This document shows, piece by piece, positions 46,784 through 57,686 of a DNA stretch of 64,000 bases. A program made the position numbers and the translations under genes. The notes under the pieces are model-generated. The model had not been told where the DNA came from. It was given only the letters and a program-made list of their open reading frames with translations, and ran no database searches. Source of the stretch: Lantana camara (lineage: Eukaryota > Streptophyta > Magnoliopsida > Lamiales > Verbenaceae); contig CM074856.1 in NCBI GenBank assembly GCA_037501455.1, positions 17,629,001 to 17,693,000 on the forward strand. The letters run 5' to 3'. Each line of letters opens with the position of its first letter. Positions within the stretch are counted from its first letter, which is position 1.

Positions 46784-49700
46784 GCACATATCCTTAGAAC
46801 ATTCACGTCTTAGTGAAATTATACACAAGATGGACAATGTTAAGAAAAAACAAAGGCATTTTCCTAGAAAGAGATGCTATAACTGTGGGAAACTCGGTCA
46901 TATTCAATATACATGTCACAGTCCCAGAAGCACAAAAATTAAACAAATCTGGGTTCCAAAAGCTGTACAGATGGTTCCAGAAGCACTCACTGCACTACAC
47001 TCTAACAAAGAAGGACCCAAAAACTATTGGGTACCTAAAACCAAATGACATTTACAGGAAATAACCTCTGGAGCATCCGGGAACAAAAAGTGGATTCTCG
47101 ACAGTGGATGCTCTCGACACATGACAGGTGACAAGACCAATTTTTCTGAAATTCAGGCTTATGAAGGAGGTAATGTTGTATTTGCTGATAATACCAAGGG
47201 TAAGATAATTGGTAAAGGGGTCATTGGTACTAAAACTGGTCAATGCATTGAAAAAGTTTGGCTTGTTGAGGGTCTGGAACACAACCTTATAAGCATTAGC
47301 CAACTATGCGACAGTGGATATGAAGTTAAGTTCAGTTCATCTAAATGTTGCATTATGAAAAATGGTGAAGTAATTTTCTTTGCTAATAGGGAGAGAAACA
47401 TCTATTCTTTTCTTATGCAATATTTGTCTAACCAAAAAGTTGAGTGTTTAGCCGTATCAGATGATTCAAGTTGGACTTGGCACAGAAGAATGGGTCATGT
47501 CAACATGGATCTTATCTCCCATTTAACCAAAAAGGAATTAATCAAAGGCGTTCCCCAGCTTAAATTCGTCAAAGATAAGCCCTGCACAGCATGCCAAGAA
47601 GGGAAGCAAGTTCGTTCCAGCTTCAAGATAAAGGACAATGTATCCACCAGCAGGCCTCTGGAACTACTGCATCTCGACCTTTTTGGACCAATGAGGACTC
47701 AATCCATGGGAGGTGAACGTTACGCTTTCGTTATTGTTGATGACTTCTCTAGGTATACCTGGGTACTTCTTCTTGCGCACAAAAATGAAGCTATAAACTC
47801 CTTCATACCTCTTGTCAAAAGAATTCAAAATGATAAAAATCTGAGTGTTAAACGTATTCGCAGTGACCACAGCACTGAATTTGATGAAAAGAAATTTACC
47901 AGTTTTTGTGAGGAAAATGGCTACTTTCATGAATATTCAGCTCCCAAAACCCCCCAACAAAACGGGGTTGTGGAAAGGAAAAATCGCATTTTGCAAGAAA
48001 TGGCTCGCACCATGATAAATGAGTTTGATTTACCAAAATCTTTTTGGGGGGAAGCTGTTAATACTGCTTGTTAAATTTCGAATAGAGTTTTTCTCAGACC
48101 CATCATCAAGAAAACCCCTTACGAACTGTGGCATGGTAGAACACCAAACATTTCTTACTTTCACGTCTTTGGTTGCAAATGCTACATTCTTAATGACAAA
48201 GATAACTTGGGAAAGTTTGACTCTAAATCTGATGAGGGTATTTTTGTGGGTTACTCAACTCATAGCAAGGCATACCGAGTTTTTAACAAACGCAAAAGAA
48301 TTGTACAGGAATCAGTGCACGTTATATTTGATGAGACTGACTCGGTAGCCAAGGACACCTTGAGCATTGAAATTTCAGGTTACCCAGCCCCCACAGAAGA
48401 AGTTCCAGACGCTCCCGTGGAAGTTCCAGAAGCAATAGAAAACAAAGATTCAGGTTCCGTAAAGGAAGAACACACAAGGAAATTCAAACACGCATCTAGC
48501 CATCCTCTCGACAATGTCATTGGGGATATCAACACTAAAATGATGACACGATCTCAACGCATGACCGAAAATAACGCTAGCAGTAGTCATCAAGCACTCA
48601 TCTCCATGATTGAACCCAGGAACATCAGCGAAGCCCTTCAAGATGAATCATGGGTATCGGCAATGAAGGAAGAGCTCAGGCAATTTGACAAATGCAGGGT
48701 CTGGAATCTGGTTGAAAAACCGAAAACTCACTCAGTCATTGGAACCAGATGGGTATTTCAAAATAAGCTGGATGAAACAGGTAAAGTCACTCGAAACAAG
48801 GCCAGGCTCGTAGCCAAAGGGTACAGTCAACAAGAAGGTATCGATTTCGATGAGACCTTCGCTCCTGTAGCCAGGTTGGAATCTATTAGAATGTTACTTG
48901 CTTTTTCTTGCCTCAAGAACTTCACTCTTTACCAAATGGATGTCAAAAGCGCCTTTTTAAACAGATCCATTAGTGAAGAAGTGTATGTTCAACAACCCCC
49001 TGGGTTTGAGGATCATAATCACCCCGATCATGTTTATAAACTGAACAAGGCACTCTATGGGCTTAAACAAGCCCCCCGTGCATAGTATGATTGTCTCAAA
49101 AACTATCTCTTGCTGAATCATTTCAATATTGGAACTATTGACACAACTCTTTTTGTCAAAAATAAAGATAAGGATCTCCTTGTCGTACAAATTTATGTCG
49201 ATGATATTATCTTCGGAAGCACTAACAATGTTCTCTGTCAAGAATTCTCTGATTGTATGCAACAGGAATTTGAGATGAGCCTCATGGGCGAACTAACATA
49301 CTTTCTCGGGCTGCAAATCAGTCAACAAAGGAAAATGATCTTTGTGGGACAAGAAAAATACACCAAAGAGATATTAGACAAGTTCCAGATGAGTGACTGC
49401 AAACCCGCACCAACTCCTATGAGTCCTTCAACCAAACTGGAACCAGATCCTGAAGGAAAGGAAGTTCCAGAAAAACTGTATCGAGGAATGATTGGAAATC
49501 TACTGTACCTAACAACAAGCAGACCAGATATACTCTTTGCCACAACACTTTGTGCCCGCTTCCAATCCGCACCAAAAGAATCCCATCTCAAAGCAGTCAA
49601 ACGCATTCTCCGGTACTTGAAAGGAACGACAGATTTTGGTCTCTGGTACCAAAAAACTGACACCATGAATCTTGTTGGGTTCTCAGACGCAGACTACGCT

Positions 49701-50147
49701 GGGTGTGTCATTGATAGGAAAAGTACCAGTGGGTCTTGTCAGCTTCTTAACAACTGTCTCGTCAGCTGGTCCAGCAAAAAACAAACTATTGTGGCTCTAT
49801 CAACCACGGAAGCCGAATATATGGCTCTGAGTAGCTGTTGTGCACAATTACTTTGGATGAAGAGGACACTTTCGGATTTTGGTCTTCATTTTTCTAAAAT
49901 TCCTCTATACTGTGACAATACCAGTGCCATCTGCATATAAAAAAACCCAGTTTTTCATGCCAAGACGAAACACATTGAAATCAAGCACCATTTCCTTCGT
50001 GACCATATCCAGAAAAATGAAGTTGAGATTTTTTATGTTAAAACTCAAGAGCAATTGGCTGATATCTTCACGAAACCTCTTCTGGAAGATCAATTTTGCA
50101 ACCTTCGGTCCAAATTGGGAATTCTCTCTTCCATATCCACTGCATGA
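46767..50147 (+). pseudogene. copia pol region (protease, integrase, reverse transcriptase, RNase H), disrupted
   Basis: The frame continues gag after a one-base shift, with a second CCHC knuckle (CYNCGKLGHIQYTC). It then has the aspartic protease DSGCSRHMTGD and the integrase zinc region and core (WHRRMGHVN, LDLFGPM, DDFSRYTWV, NGVVERKNR). Reverse transcriptase follows ([31 protein letters not shown]), then RNase H (GFSDADYAGC, STTEAEYMAL). In-frame stops lie at 47046-47048, 48072-48074, 49083-49085 and 49938-49940. The integrase motif reads SDHSTEF, where most copia members have Gly in place of that Ser. The product cannot be made as one polyprotein. Confidence 0.9.
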
Positions 50148-50387
50148 TTTATTTTCAGCAAGTTCCAGTTTATCGTTTCTTTTTTCTTTCCTTTTTTTTT
50201 TTTTTTTTTTTTTTTTTGCATCAATTTCTCAGCACAACATTCATTGCATCTTGAACATATTTACTCGATTACTTTTTATGTGTCTCTTTCTCTCCAGGAA
50301 AACGAATCGACACTTCAAGGGATAAAATGTGCATCCTTCCTAAATTATTGTCTATTCACTCTCTTCCCTTAGAACTCTCATCCAAAC

Positions 50388-51713
50388 ATGACCAAGAGAA
50401 AAACCCTAGCCGTCACTCCCGCTAACCCTCGTCGTTCCCGACGAAAGGGGTCTCAAGCCACGCCGGAGATTTCGCACCTGGTCGCAGAATCTGATGAAGA
50501 TCTCTCCGCTGAGATTATGACGGCGGCGGACTCTCTCCACACTCCGGCAAAAGCTCGGCCGCCTCCATCCTCCATTGATGCACTACCCAGCACCCTAAAG
50601 TTTCGGGGTGAGGCGGAAGAAACACTCTACAAAAAGTTTTTTCAGACACTGGAGGTAAATCGGGGTAGATCTGTGGATTTCAACAGTCTTCCTCCCTCGC
50701 CAGCCCTGGACAAACTCAAAGTTGTTGGGCTGGACACTGTGCTCGCGATCCATGTTCCTGCTTTTCCACCTCTGGTAAAACTCTTCTATGCTAATGCTAT
50801 TTTTTCCGAGAATATTGAGACGAAGGAAATTTTTGTTGAATCTACTGTTCTGGGTCGGACTGTAAGGTTTTCTTCTGACAGTTTGAATGAGCTTTTTAAA
50901 ATTCCTAGTGGTGGTGAGAAGTTTTTTGGATTTGGAAAGTGGGCTGATGTTGAAAAGTTGGAAGATTCAAGGAAAATTTTCTGGCCGGAAGGCTCTAAGG
51001 TTGATCTGGGAAAGGGTGAAAGGTTACATACTCTCAAAACTGTGGAGATGTTATTTTTACTCAAAATTATAAACATGACTCTCTTGTCTGCCCCTGTTCT
51101 TAGTGGAAATCACTCCACTGACATGTCTTATATCTCTGCTTACCTGCTTTACAAAATCTACAATTGCGAGTTGCTTGATCTCGGGTATTTCTTTCTCAAG
51201 AATATTCAGCATTACTTTATCAATCACAAAGCCAATTTGCCTTATGGTATGTTGATCTCCCATCTCCTTGGGGTTGCTGGGGTCCCACTCAGCGAAGAGT
51301 ATGTGGAGAAGGATAAATGCAGCAAGGTCATCGACTTGAAAAGCTTAGCCAAGATGCAGGTTCATGTGACCGAGAATGGGGTCTGGTATAGGGGTCCTAA
51401 GCTTGCCAACTCACCTGATCCACCTTCTACGTCGTCAGGGGCTCAACAACCATCACATGAACTCCTCCTTGCAGAAATAACCTTGCTCCGCTCACAGCTG
51501 ACTGCCATGGAAGCTCGCATAACATCTAAGCTCTCTACACTGCAGGATTCCCTCCAGGTCATCAGCTCCACTATGTCTTTTGTTGCTGAAGGGGGAGGAG
51601 AAGTCAAAGCAGATGCAGACACAATGACAACATCCAGCCTTAGCTTTTATTTTTCGCACTTCCCTGAACTCTTTTGTCTCTTAAAACTCTTATTTGGGTC
51701 TGTAACTCTTTAA
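50388..51713 (+). CDS. Third ORF after copia pol, 441 aa, plant-transposon-protein domain and coiled coil
   Basis: An uninterrupted ORF between pol and the 3' LTR, in the position of the env-like ORF of SIRE/Maximus elements. N-terminus is basic (MTKRKTLAVTPANPRRSRRK), nuclear-signal-like. The middle (about residues 100-320) resembles the 'putative plant transposon protein' domain widespread in plant retroelements (LVKLFYANAIFSEN, LGRTVRFSSDSLNELFKIP, GMLISHLLGVAGVPLSEEYV). Then a Pro/Ser-rich stretch and a heptad-like Leu segment (LLLAEITLLRSQLTAMEARI) suggest a coiled coil. The last ~20 residues are hydrophobic. No signal peptide is evident. Function is unknown; the domain call rests on remembered family motifs. 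Notably intact while pol is broken. Confidence 0.7.
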   Translation: MTKRKTLAVTPANPRRSRRKGSQATPEISHLVAESDEDLSAEIMTAADSLHTPAKARPPPSSIDALPSTLKFRGEAEETLYKKFFQTLEVNRGRSVDFNSLPPSPALDKLKVVGLDTVLAIHVPAFPPLVKLFYANAIFSENIETKEIFVESTVLGRTVRFSSDSLNELFKIPSGGEKFFGFGKWADVEKLEDSRKIFWPEGSKVDLGKGERLHTLKTVEMLFLLKIINMTLLSAPVLSGNHSTDMSYISAYLLYKIYNCELLDLGYFFLKNIQHYFINHKANLPYGMLISHLLGVAGVPLSEEYVEKDKCSKVIDLKSLAKMQVHVTENGVWYRGPKLANSPDPPSTSSGAQQPSHELLLAEITLLRSQLTAMEARITSKLSTLQDSLQVISSTMSFVAEGGGEVKADADTMTTSSLSFYFSHFPELFCLLKLLFGSVTL

Positions 51714-51844
51714 AACCATATACTCTTGGTTCCAGTGCATTACATGTTTATACAGGCTCTTTGACAGGGGGAGTTGCTGTAACTAAGTCTTCATCTCCTA
51801 TTGGCAGGGGGAGACTTGCCTACTGTGCATATTTTCTCATCAAC

Positions 51845-51858
51845 AAAAGGGGGGAGAA
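51845..51858 (+). promoter_or_regulatory. Polypurine tract of the copia element
   Basis: AAAAGGGGGGAGAA directly before the 3' LTR; primes plus-strand synthesis in LTR elements. Confidence 0.9.
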
Positions 51859-52566
51859 TGTTGGGTATAAATTGCTTTTGTTGATTCTTTTTATTGTTCT
51901 GCTTTCCATATATATCTTGCAGGAATGGTGATGGTAAGTTCCAGTCAATCTCCAAGATTGGTGGACCAAAGGATCAAATCTTCAATCACATTATTCTAGG
52001 AGAACCTTCAGCAATCAAAGCAACAACCTACATGGCAAGAAGTAACTCCCAAACGGCTAGTATGTTCAAAATCTCATTATATAAAAGAAGACCTCAAGGC
52101 AGCAATAAAATTAAGTCTTTTGGCCCTTCTGAGCAAGACTAAAGCGTTAGTACATTCATACGAATCCGAGTGATTCAGTTGTATTTGTGTTAGAATCCGA
52201 GTGATTTAGTGTTCTTGTGAGACTTTGCTCTCTAGTTTGCACGGTTTGTATTCTCTGGAACCATCTTCTGTTAGTTCCAGAGACAAGGTATTATCTTTCT
52301 TAGTGTGTGTAGGTGAGATTGATAAGTGCGTGAGACTTATTTATCTCACCGTGTGTTGGTGTAAGAGATTACAAGGTATTTCTTGTAATCTCTAAGTACT
52401 TAATATAAATATCTTTGAAAACTCCCAAGCTCACAACTTGGGGACAGGAGTAGGCTTACCGAACCTGTATAAATCGCACGTGTCACTTTTATTTCTGTCT
52501 TATATTCCATTCTTACAGTTGTTAAGGTTCTATTTAATCAACTGGAACTATCGCTACTGTGTATCA
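51859..52566 (+). repeat. 3' LTR of the copia element
   Basis: 708 bp; pairs with 44700-45407. Followed by the duplicated TAAAG at 52567-52571. Confidence 0.95.
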
Positions 52567-52917
52567 TAAAGCTTTAACATCCAGGTTATACTCTGTTCAC
52601 ATTTAAGGTCTGGAAATTTTATTGTTAGGACGTGCTTTGCATGACTTCTCTGTTTCATCACATGTAAAATGTAGCTAAGAGTTAACAAATATGATGAAGG
52701 ATAGAAAGTTTATCAACACATAATTTTAAGGGTAAAATTGTAAATTGAATTTTAGTAGAACTTAATCTCTCATACCAAACATTAAATTGTAATGACAATC
52801 TCCAATACCAAAAGCTATATTATTTTTTTTCAATACAATTTAATATCACTTAAAAAGGTCGAATAAAATTAAGTCAAATTAAGTTTAAGAATCTCATCTT
52901 AGGTACCAAATGCTCCC

Positions 52918-53133
52918 TTATTCTATTGTCATTTTTATATGTTAATTCTATTTTTGATCCATTATAGGTACATAACATGTTAGAGTTACAAACAACGAGA
53001 TACAGAACAAAATCATGGAGTTGATACCAAATCAATGAGTAATGGTTATGATCATTTATAGCTCAAAAACAGCCACAACCATTGGGTTGGGCAAACTCAT
53101 ATCAAAAGAATGGGCAACTACTCATATCAAAGA
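52918..53133. other. Spacer next to Harbinger-like end
   Basis: Short unremarkable stretch; from about 53065 it grades into the degenerate palindrome array. No gene. Confidence 0.5.
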
Positions 53134-53304
53134 AGAGCAACAACCGTTGCTCTCAGCAGGGCAGACTACGGTGAAGGGGCAATAATCGTTACCCTTCTTA
53201 TTCACAAATAGAGCAACAACCGTTGCTCACATCAGAGTGACTTTCAGACATTGGGGCAACAACAATTACACCTGATAGTAAAAATTCTGGCAACGACCGT
53301 TGCC
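53134..53304. repeat. Array of short palindromes with ~39-bp spacing
   Basis: Near-perfect palindromes AGAGCAACAACCGTTGCTCT (53134-53153), the arm pair GAAGGGGCAA/TTACCCTTC (53173-53197), GAGCAACAACCGTTGCTC (53211-53228) and GGCAACGACCGTTGCC (53289-53304). A decayed unit (GGGGCAACAACAATTACAC, 53253) fills the gap. Starts are 38-39 bases apart, so this is a diverged tandem repeat whose unit contains a hairpin. Confidence 0.75.
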
Positions 53305-53780
53305 ATTAGAGTCGCCCGAACGCTTTCCATTGCCTGTCCCTGTAGTGCAATTTTTTAATTTTTGAGGCTATATTCGGGAATTAATGAGAGATGTGGATCA
53401 TTCTTTACCCTAATTTAATTTTAGGACATTCATGAAGGCTTTGGAAGACACAATTCATCCCTTTGGATACTTGAAGCATGATTTGAAGATCTTTCATCAA
53501 TTAGTATCACATTTCTTACTTAGAACACTATCTTTCCTTATTTTTAGGTTTAATACTTAGTAATCATCCAAACTAATGTCTTTAGTTGTGAGATTTGATC
53601 ATGTATTAGGGATTTATGACTTTGATGTTTGAGTGTTGTTTTAATTAGATGGAAATGAGTATTATTAGTTTATTCAATGATTGGATTGTTTGTGACCTTC
53701 TTATTTATAAAAGTTAAAAAGGTTGGAAACAGGAATGTGAAACGACGTAACAGTTATAGTAGGTCTCTCCTTCAAATATA
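53305..53780. other. AT-rich spacer
   Basis: No gene recognised; possibly part of an old LTR, given the adjoining gypsy relic. Confidence 0.4.
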
Positions 53781-54330
53781 AAACGACACTAACACGTCAA
53801 CCATGATTGGTGACGTTTCGAGGGGCTAATGACGTGGTAGGAACCTACTCGTCCACCTGGTATAACGCATGTCTAACACGTGTTACCCACCATTACCTCA
53901 ACCTCTAGTTGAGCTAACCTTATACTCAACGAAAGGACTTCCCCAACTTGGAGGAGCAACTTTGCCATCAACGAGTAACTCAAGACGAGACACTTGGCTA
54001 AGCTCGTCGACCACCCCTCGACCCCAAAGCACCACGTGGCCACTCAGGGTTCCCAGAGGAAGTGGTCAACCATGTATTTGATGCCAGTGAGACAGTTGTT
54101 AGCTTATGCTGCCCCTTCGTCGATCAAAGCCATTATTACGGCCTAATGTATAAATACCTCACATTTAACCCTCCAGGTATCTAACCTATCTCATGTACTG
54201 CACTTCTTTTCAACCTCTCTTTCAACAATCTTATACCGATCACTAAGTTGAGCGTCGAAATGCCAACCCAAGTACAACTTAGCGTCGGAGTGTTTTCCTC
54301 GACCTGATAATTGACTCGATCAAATAGTAT
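53780..54330 (+). mobile_element. Ty3/gypsy (Tat-like) LTR relic, plus orientation
   Basis: GC-richer island with a TATA box (TGTATAAATACC at about 54148), followed by pyrimidine-rich leader and the motif TTGAGCGTCG then CTTAGCGTCGGAGTG, the R/U5 signature of Tat-lineage LTRs. The same signature is on the minus strand near 10230. No internal region or second LTR was found. Confidence 0.5.
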
Positions 54331-55196
54331 AACTTAAAGTATACATAAAAAATGTTTAAAAATATTTTATAAATAAATTAATAAAAATTAAAAATAATTA
54401 TTAAATTATCTCAATAAACATTTAATTAATTATTTATTTAATTATCATATTCTTTTACCAAACACTCGCTGCTTTGTTGATAAGGAGAAAATTTACAAAG
54501 ACTCCTAATCACTTTTAATTAGCTTAATACACAATAACTCAAAAAATCAATAAATTTGCAAAACCATTTTAAAATAGACTAACTCAGTACAATAAAACTT
54601 AACACATATTTTTTTTAAGAGCTAACAAACTTTTTCTTTATTAAAATCGATTAATATAATTGTAGGCTGTATTTAATGAGGGCCCACCTCATAAATAAAC
54701 AATGAAACACAGGAGAGAGTATAATCGTTCATGATCCAAGGATCATTCAAATTGTTCATATTCTAATGCCTACAAAAATTAACAACAAAATACATCAAGT
54801 GGACAACATTCTCCAAATTACAAAGACCTCCGGACATCTCATTGGCCAGAAAACAGAATTAAGGGCAAGCATAACATTCCAACTTCTCATACTATACGAA
54901 GCTATCGGATCCCGACTGGCCTCTCGAAGAGGCACCCAATAATCCGGGCGGTGATGATGGATATCAATGTGATGTTCATCTTTTTTTTTTTTGGGGCGAA
55001 ATGTGATGTTCATCTGGCAATGGGAGAATGCATACATGCCCTTAGTGTCCGCAGGGCAATCCATGTTGTGGTATAATTCATTTTCTCGATAATAAAAAAT
55101 AAATACCTTACCAAATTAATGATAAATAATAAATTGTCATTTTAATATAATCTTCCGAATTAGGCTAGAAAATAATTCAATTTTAGGAAAGATGAT
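54331..55196. other. Spacer with a micro-insertion
   Basis: AT-rich up to about 54700. 54700-55080 is more balanced in composition, with a minus-strand open frame (55064-54795) that matches nothing I recognise. Within it, a 16-base direct repeat AATGTGATGTTCATCT (54966-54981 and 55000-55015) flanks an 18-base insert made of a T-run and GGGGCGA. Confidence 0.5.
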
Positions 55197-55484
55197 CGGG
55201 GAATTCCCGAAAACTCCCCAAATGATAAGCCCAATTCCTTTTAGCTCCCCATTTTCAAAAATGATGTATTAAAACTCAAGAATCGCGTATCTAAAACCTC
55301 AAATGATGTATTTGAAATACAAGGAAAAAATCATGTATCTAAATCCCAGAATCATGTATCCAAATCCCAGAATTGCGTATCTAAATCCTAGAATCGCGTA
55401 TCTAAAACCCCAAATGATGTATTTGAAAATGGGGAGTTAAAAGGAAGTTTTCAAACCCATGGGGAGTTTTAAAAAATTGCCCCG
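55197..55484. mobile_element. 288-bp MITE with 5-bp target duplication
   Basis: Inverted ends CGGGGAATTCCCGAAAACTC and, reverse-complemented from the right, CGGGGCAATTTTTTAAAACT, with further inner pairing (CCTTTTAGCTCCCCATTTTC against GAAAATGGGGAGTTAAAAGG). ATGAT flanks both sides (55192-55196 and 55485-55489). The centre is a tandem array of ~20-base units with GAATCGCGTATCTAAA and ATGATGTATTTGAAA. Superfamily not assigned. Confidence 0.7.
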
Positions 55485-55568
55485 ATGATGATAAATATCA
55501 TTAATATAAAATTTAAAAACAAATAATAATCCTCAAAATAGTCAAATTAAAAGCGTTGAGGGAAATAG

Positions 55569-56324
<756 letters not shown>

Positions 56325-57119
56325 ATTGTTTCTTGTTGTGTTTTGGCTCGGGTTCTGGTGTTTGTGTTAGCAGTTTTAGGTGTGTTGGTGTAAATTGTGC
56401 CAATTTAGGTTTATCAGCTTATGAACCTATGCTATCTTCTGTTTATGAATTTTAAATTTTAGTGAAATCTGAGTTCTATTTCTACTACTTTCTTGATGCT
56501 CTGCTTAATTTTGTCAGTTCTGGAACCTTAGTATTCGCTCAAATCTTTGATGGCGGTATATGATGTTTGTTGGAATGTCAGATTCATAAGGGTTTGTAAT
56601 AATTTTGCCATGAAAAACAATTTGTCAATTAACTAACTTTTACAATTTCAACAAGTTTGAACTGGGTTTTGAATCAAGAATGTAAACAATCCCATTTCCT
56701 CTTGAACTTCATATTTTAATTTGCTCAAATTAAGTTGAAGTTTGCTAGGAATTGTAATATTAACCTGTTCTGAATCTCTGATACATGGATCTTTCATGTT
56801 ATTCTAGCCTATCAAGATACAATAAAATTTTACTTAATTGATGTACATTCTTTGATTCATGAGATCTGATGTGTATATCTAATGAAATTTGTTTATCTTT
56901 TCTCAGTAATGTTAGCCTTTGGCAATTGAAATGATGGTGGGAGGTTCACAGTTGGAACTTTTGTTATCTTAAAACCAGTATAGAAGTAGATGGTCATCAA
57001 TAAAGTCATCAGCCACAACTCCGGTGTGTGGGATTAAAGCTTACGAGTATCATGATTCATGAATGGTGTGTGACATGGTGGTAGGAAAGGAACACCAAAA
57101 AGCATCCTCTCCCACCCCC
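56325..57119. other. Spacer between histone H3 and LTP genes
   Basis: Holds the H3 3'UTR and the upstream region of the LTP-like gene. No other gene or repeat recognised. Confidence 0.6.
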
Positions 57120-57126
57120 TATATAT
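57120..57126 (+). promoter_or_regulatory. TATA box of the LTP-like gene
   Basis: TATATAT about 67 bases before the ATG. Confidence 0.6.
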
Positions 57127-57192
57127 CCAAACTATCACAACCCTAATTTCACTGATATAATACTGCAGTAACTACACAAATACAAAAAAAAT

Positions 57193-57686
57193 ATGAAGGT
57201 TTCTGAGTCAAAAACCTTGGCTTTGGTAATGGTTGTCTTGTTCATGGCTTCTCTTGTGCAGGAAAGCAAGGGGCATCCATGTGGCAGCACGTTCTTCTCA
57301 GCCCTTGTTCAGTTGATACCTTGCAGGGCGGCTGTTTCTCCGTTTAGCCCCGTCCCTCCAACCGAGGCTTGCTGTGCTTCTATCAAAGCTCTGGGACAGC
57401 CTTGCCTTTGTGTGCTTGTCAATGGTCCTCCCATATCCGGGGTTGATCGCACCATGGCCATGCAGCTGCCAGAGAAGTGCACCGCCAACTTTGAACCATG
57501 TAAACTACCAGCATCCTTGATTCAATATCTTGCATTTTCCTTATACACATACAATGCAACTTTCAAGTGTCGATAAATTTTGTTAATTTTGGTCAAATTA
57601 CACTTCTATATCAAGATATTTATTGGTGGGAACTGAGGATCGTTAATTCTACTCTTTTTTCTTGTGCAGGTGAAATTGCTAAATGA
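57193..57686 (+). CDS. Secreted lipid-transfer-like protein (8-Cys, nsLTP superfamily), 107 aa
   Basis: Small secreted protein of the bifunctional inhibitor/LTP/2S albumin superfamily. Two exons, 57193-57499 and 57670-57686. The splice (t|gtaaac...gtgcag|gt) recreates the last Cys codon and ends in EIAK. Residues 1-27 form a signal peptide (hydrophobic LALVMVVLFMASLV). Cysteines lie at 30, 44, 60, 61, 71, 73, 96 and 103, giving C-x13-C-x15-CC-x9-C-x1-C-x22-C-x6-C, the eight-cysteine signature. The unspliced frame runs to 57576 and keeps eight Cys plus a ninth, but the spliced form better matches the family, which ends just after the eighth Cys. A role in lipid binding at the cell surface is inferred from the family; the ligand is unknown. 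Confidence 0.88.

Larger units (their letters stand above)
44700..52566 (+). mobile_element. Ty1-copia retrotransposon, 7,867 bp, structurally complete with extra ORF (SIRE/Maximus-like)
   Basis: Two 708-bp LTRs (44700-45407 and 51859-52566) start TGTTGGG and end TATCA. The 5-bp duplication TAAAG flanks the element (44695-44699 and 52567-52571). Next to the 5' LTR is a primer-binding site complementary to initiator tRNA-Met. Next to the 3' LTR is a purine tract. Order inside: gag, protease, integrase, reverse transcriptase, RNase H (copia order), then a third ORF after pol, as in the SIRE/Maximus lineage. I count six mismatches between the LTRs by eye. The gag-pol frame is interrupted several times, so it is non-autonomous. 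Confidence 0.95.
42079..52917. mobile_element. PIF/Harbinger-like non-autonomous element with captured gene fragment, split by a copia element
   Basis: Ends are GAGAGCGTTTGGTACC (42079-42094) and, reverse-complemented, GGGAGCATTTGGTACC (52902-52917): 14 of 16 bases match. Both are flanked by TTA (42076-42078 and 52918-52920), the 3-bp duplication typical of PIF/Harbinger. The terminal sequence also fits Tourist-type ends. Removing the 7,867-bp copia insertion and its 5-bp duplication leaves about 2.97 kb. No transposase was found. The interior contains exons and introns of a GRV2-like gene. A short inverted repeat with a 3-bp duplication can arise by chance, so this is strong but not proven. 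Confidence 0.6.

Noticed and set aside
54795..55064. 89-codon minus-strand open frame (DEHHIDIHHHRPDYWVP)
   Set aside because: No family recognised, and it spans the T-run micro-insertion, so it is unlikely to be a conserved exon.
57500..57576. Unspliced C-terminal extension of the LTP-like ORF (about 24 residues)
   Set aside because: A good GT donor and AG acceptor restore the eighth Cys and stop four codons later, as expected for the family.
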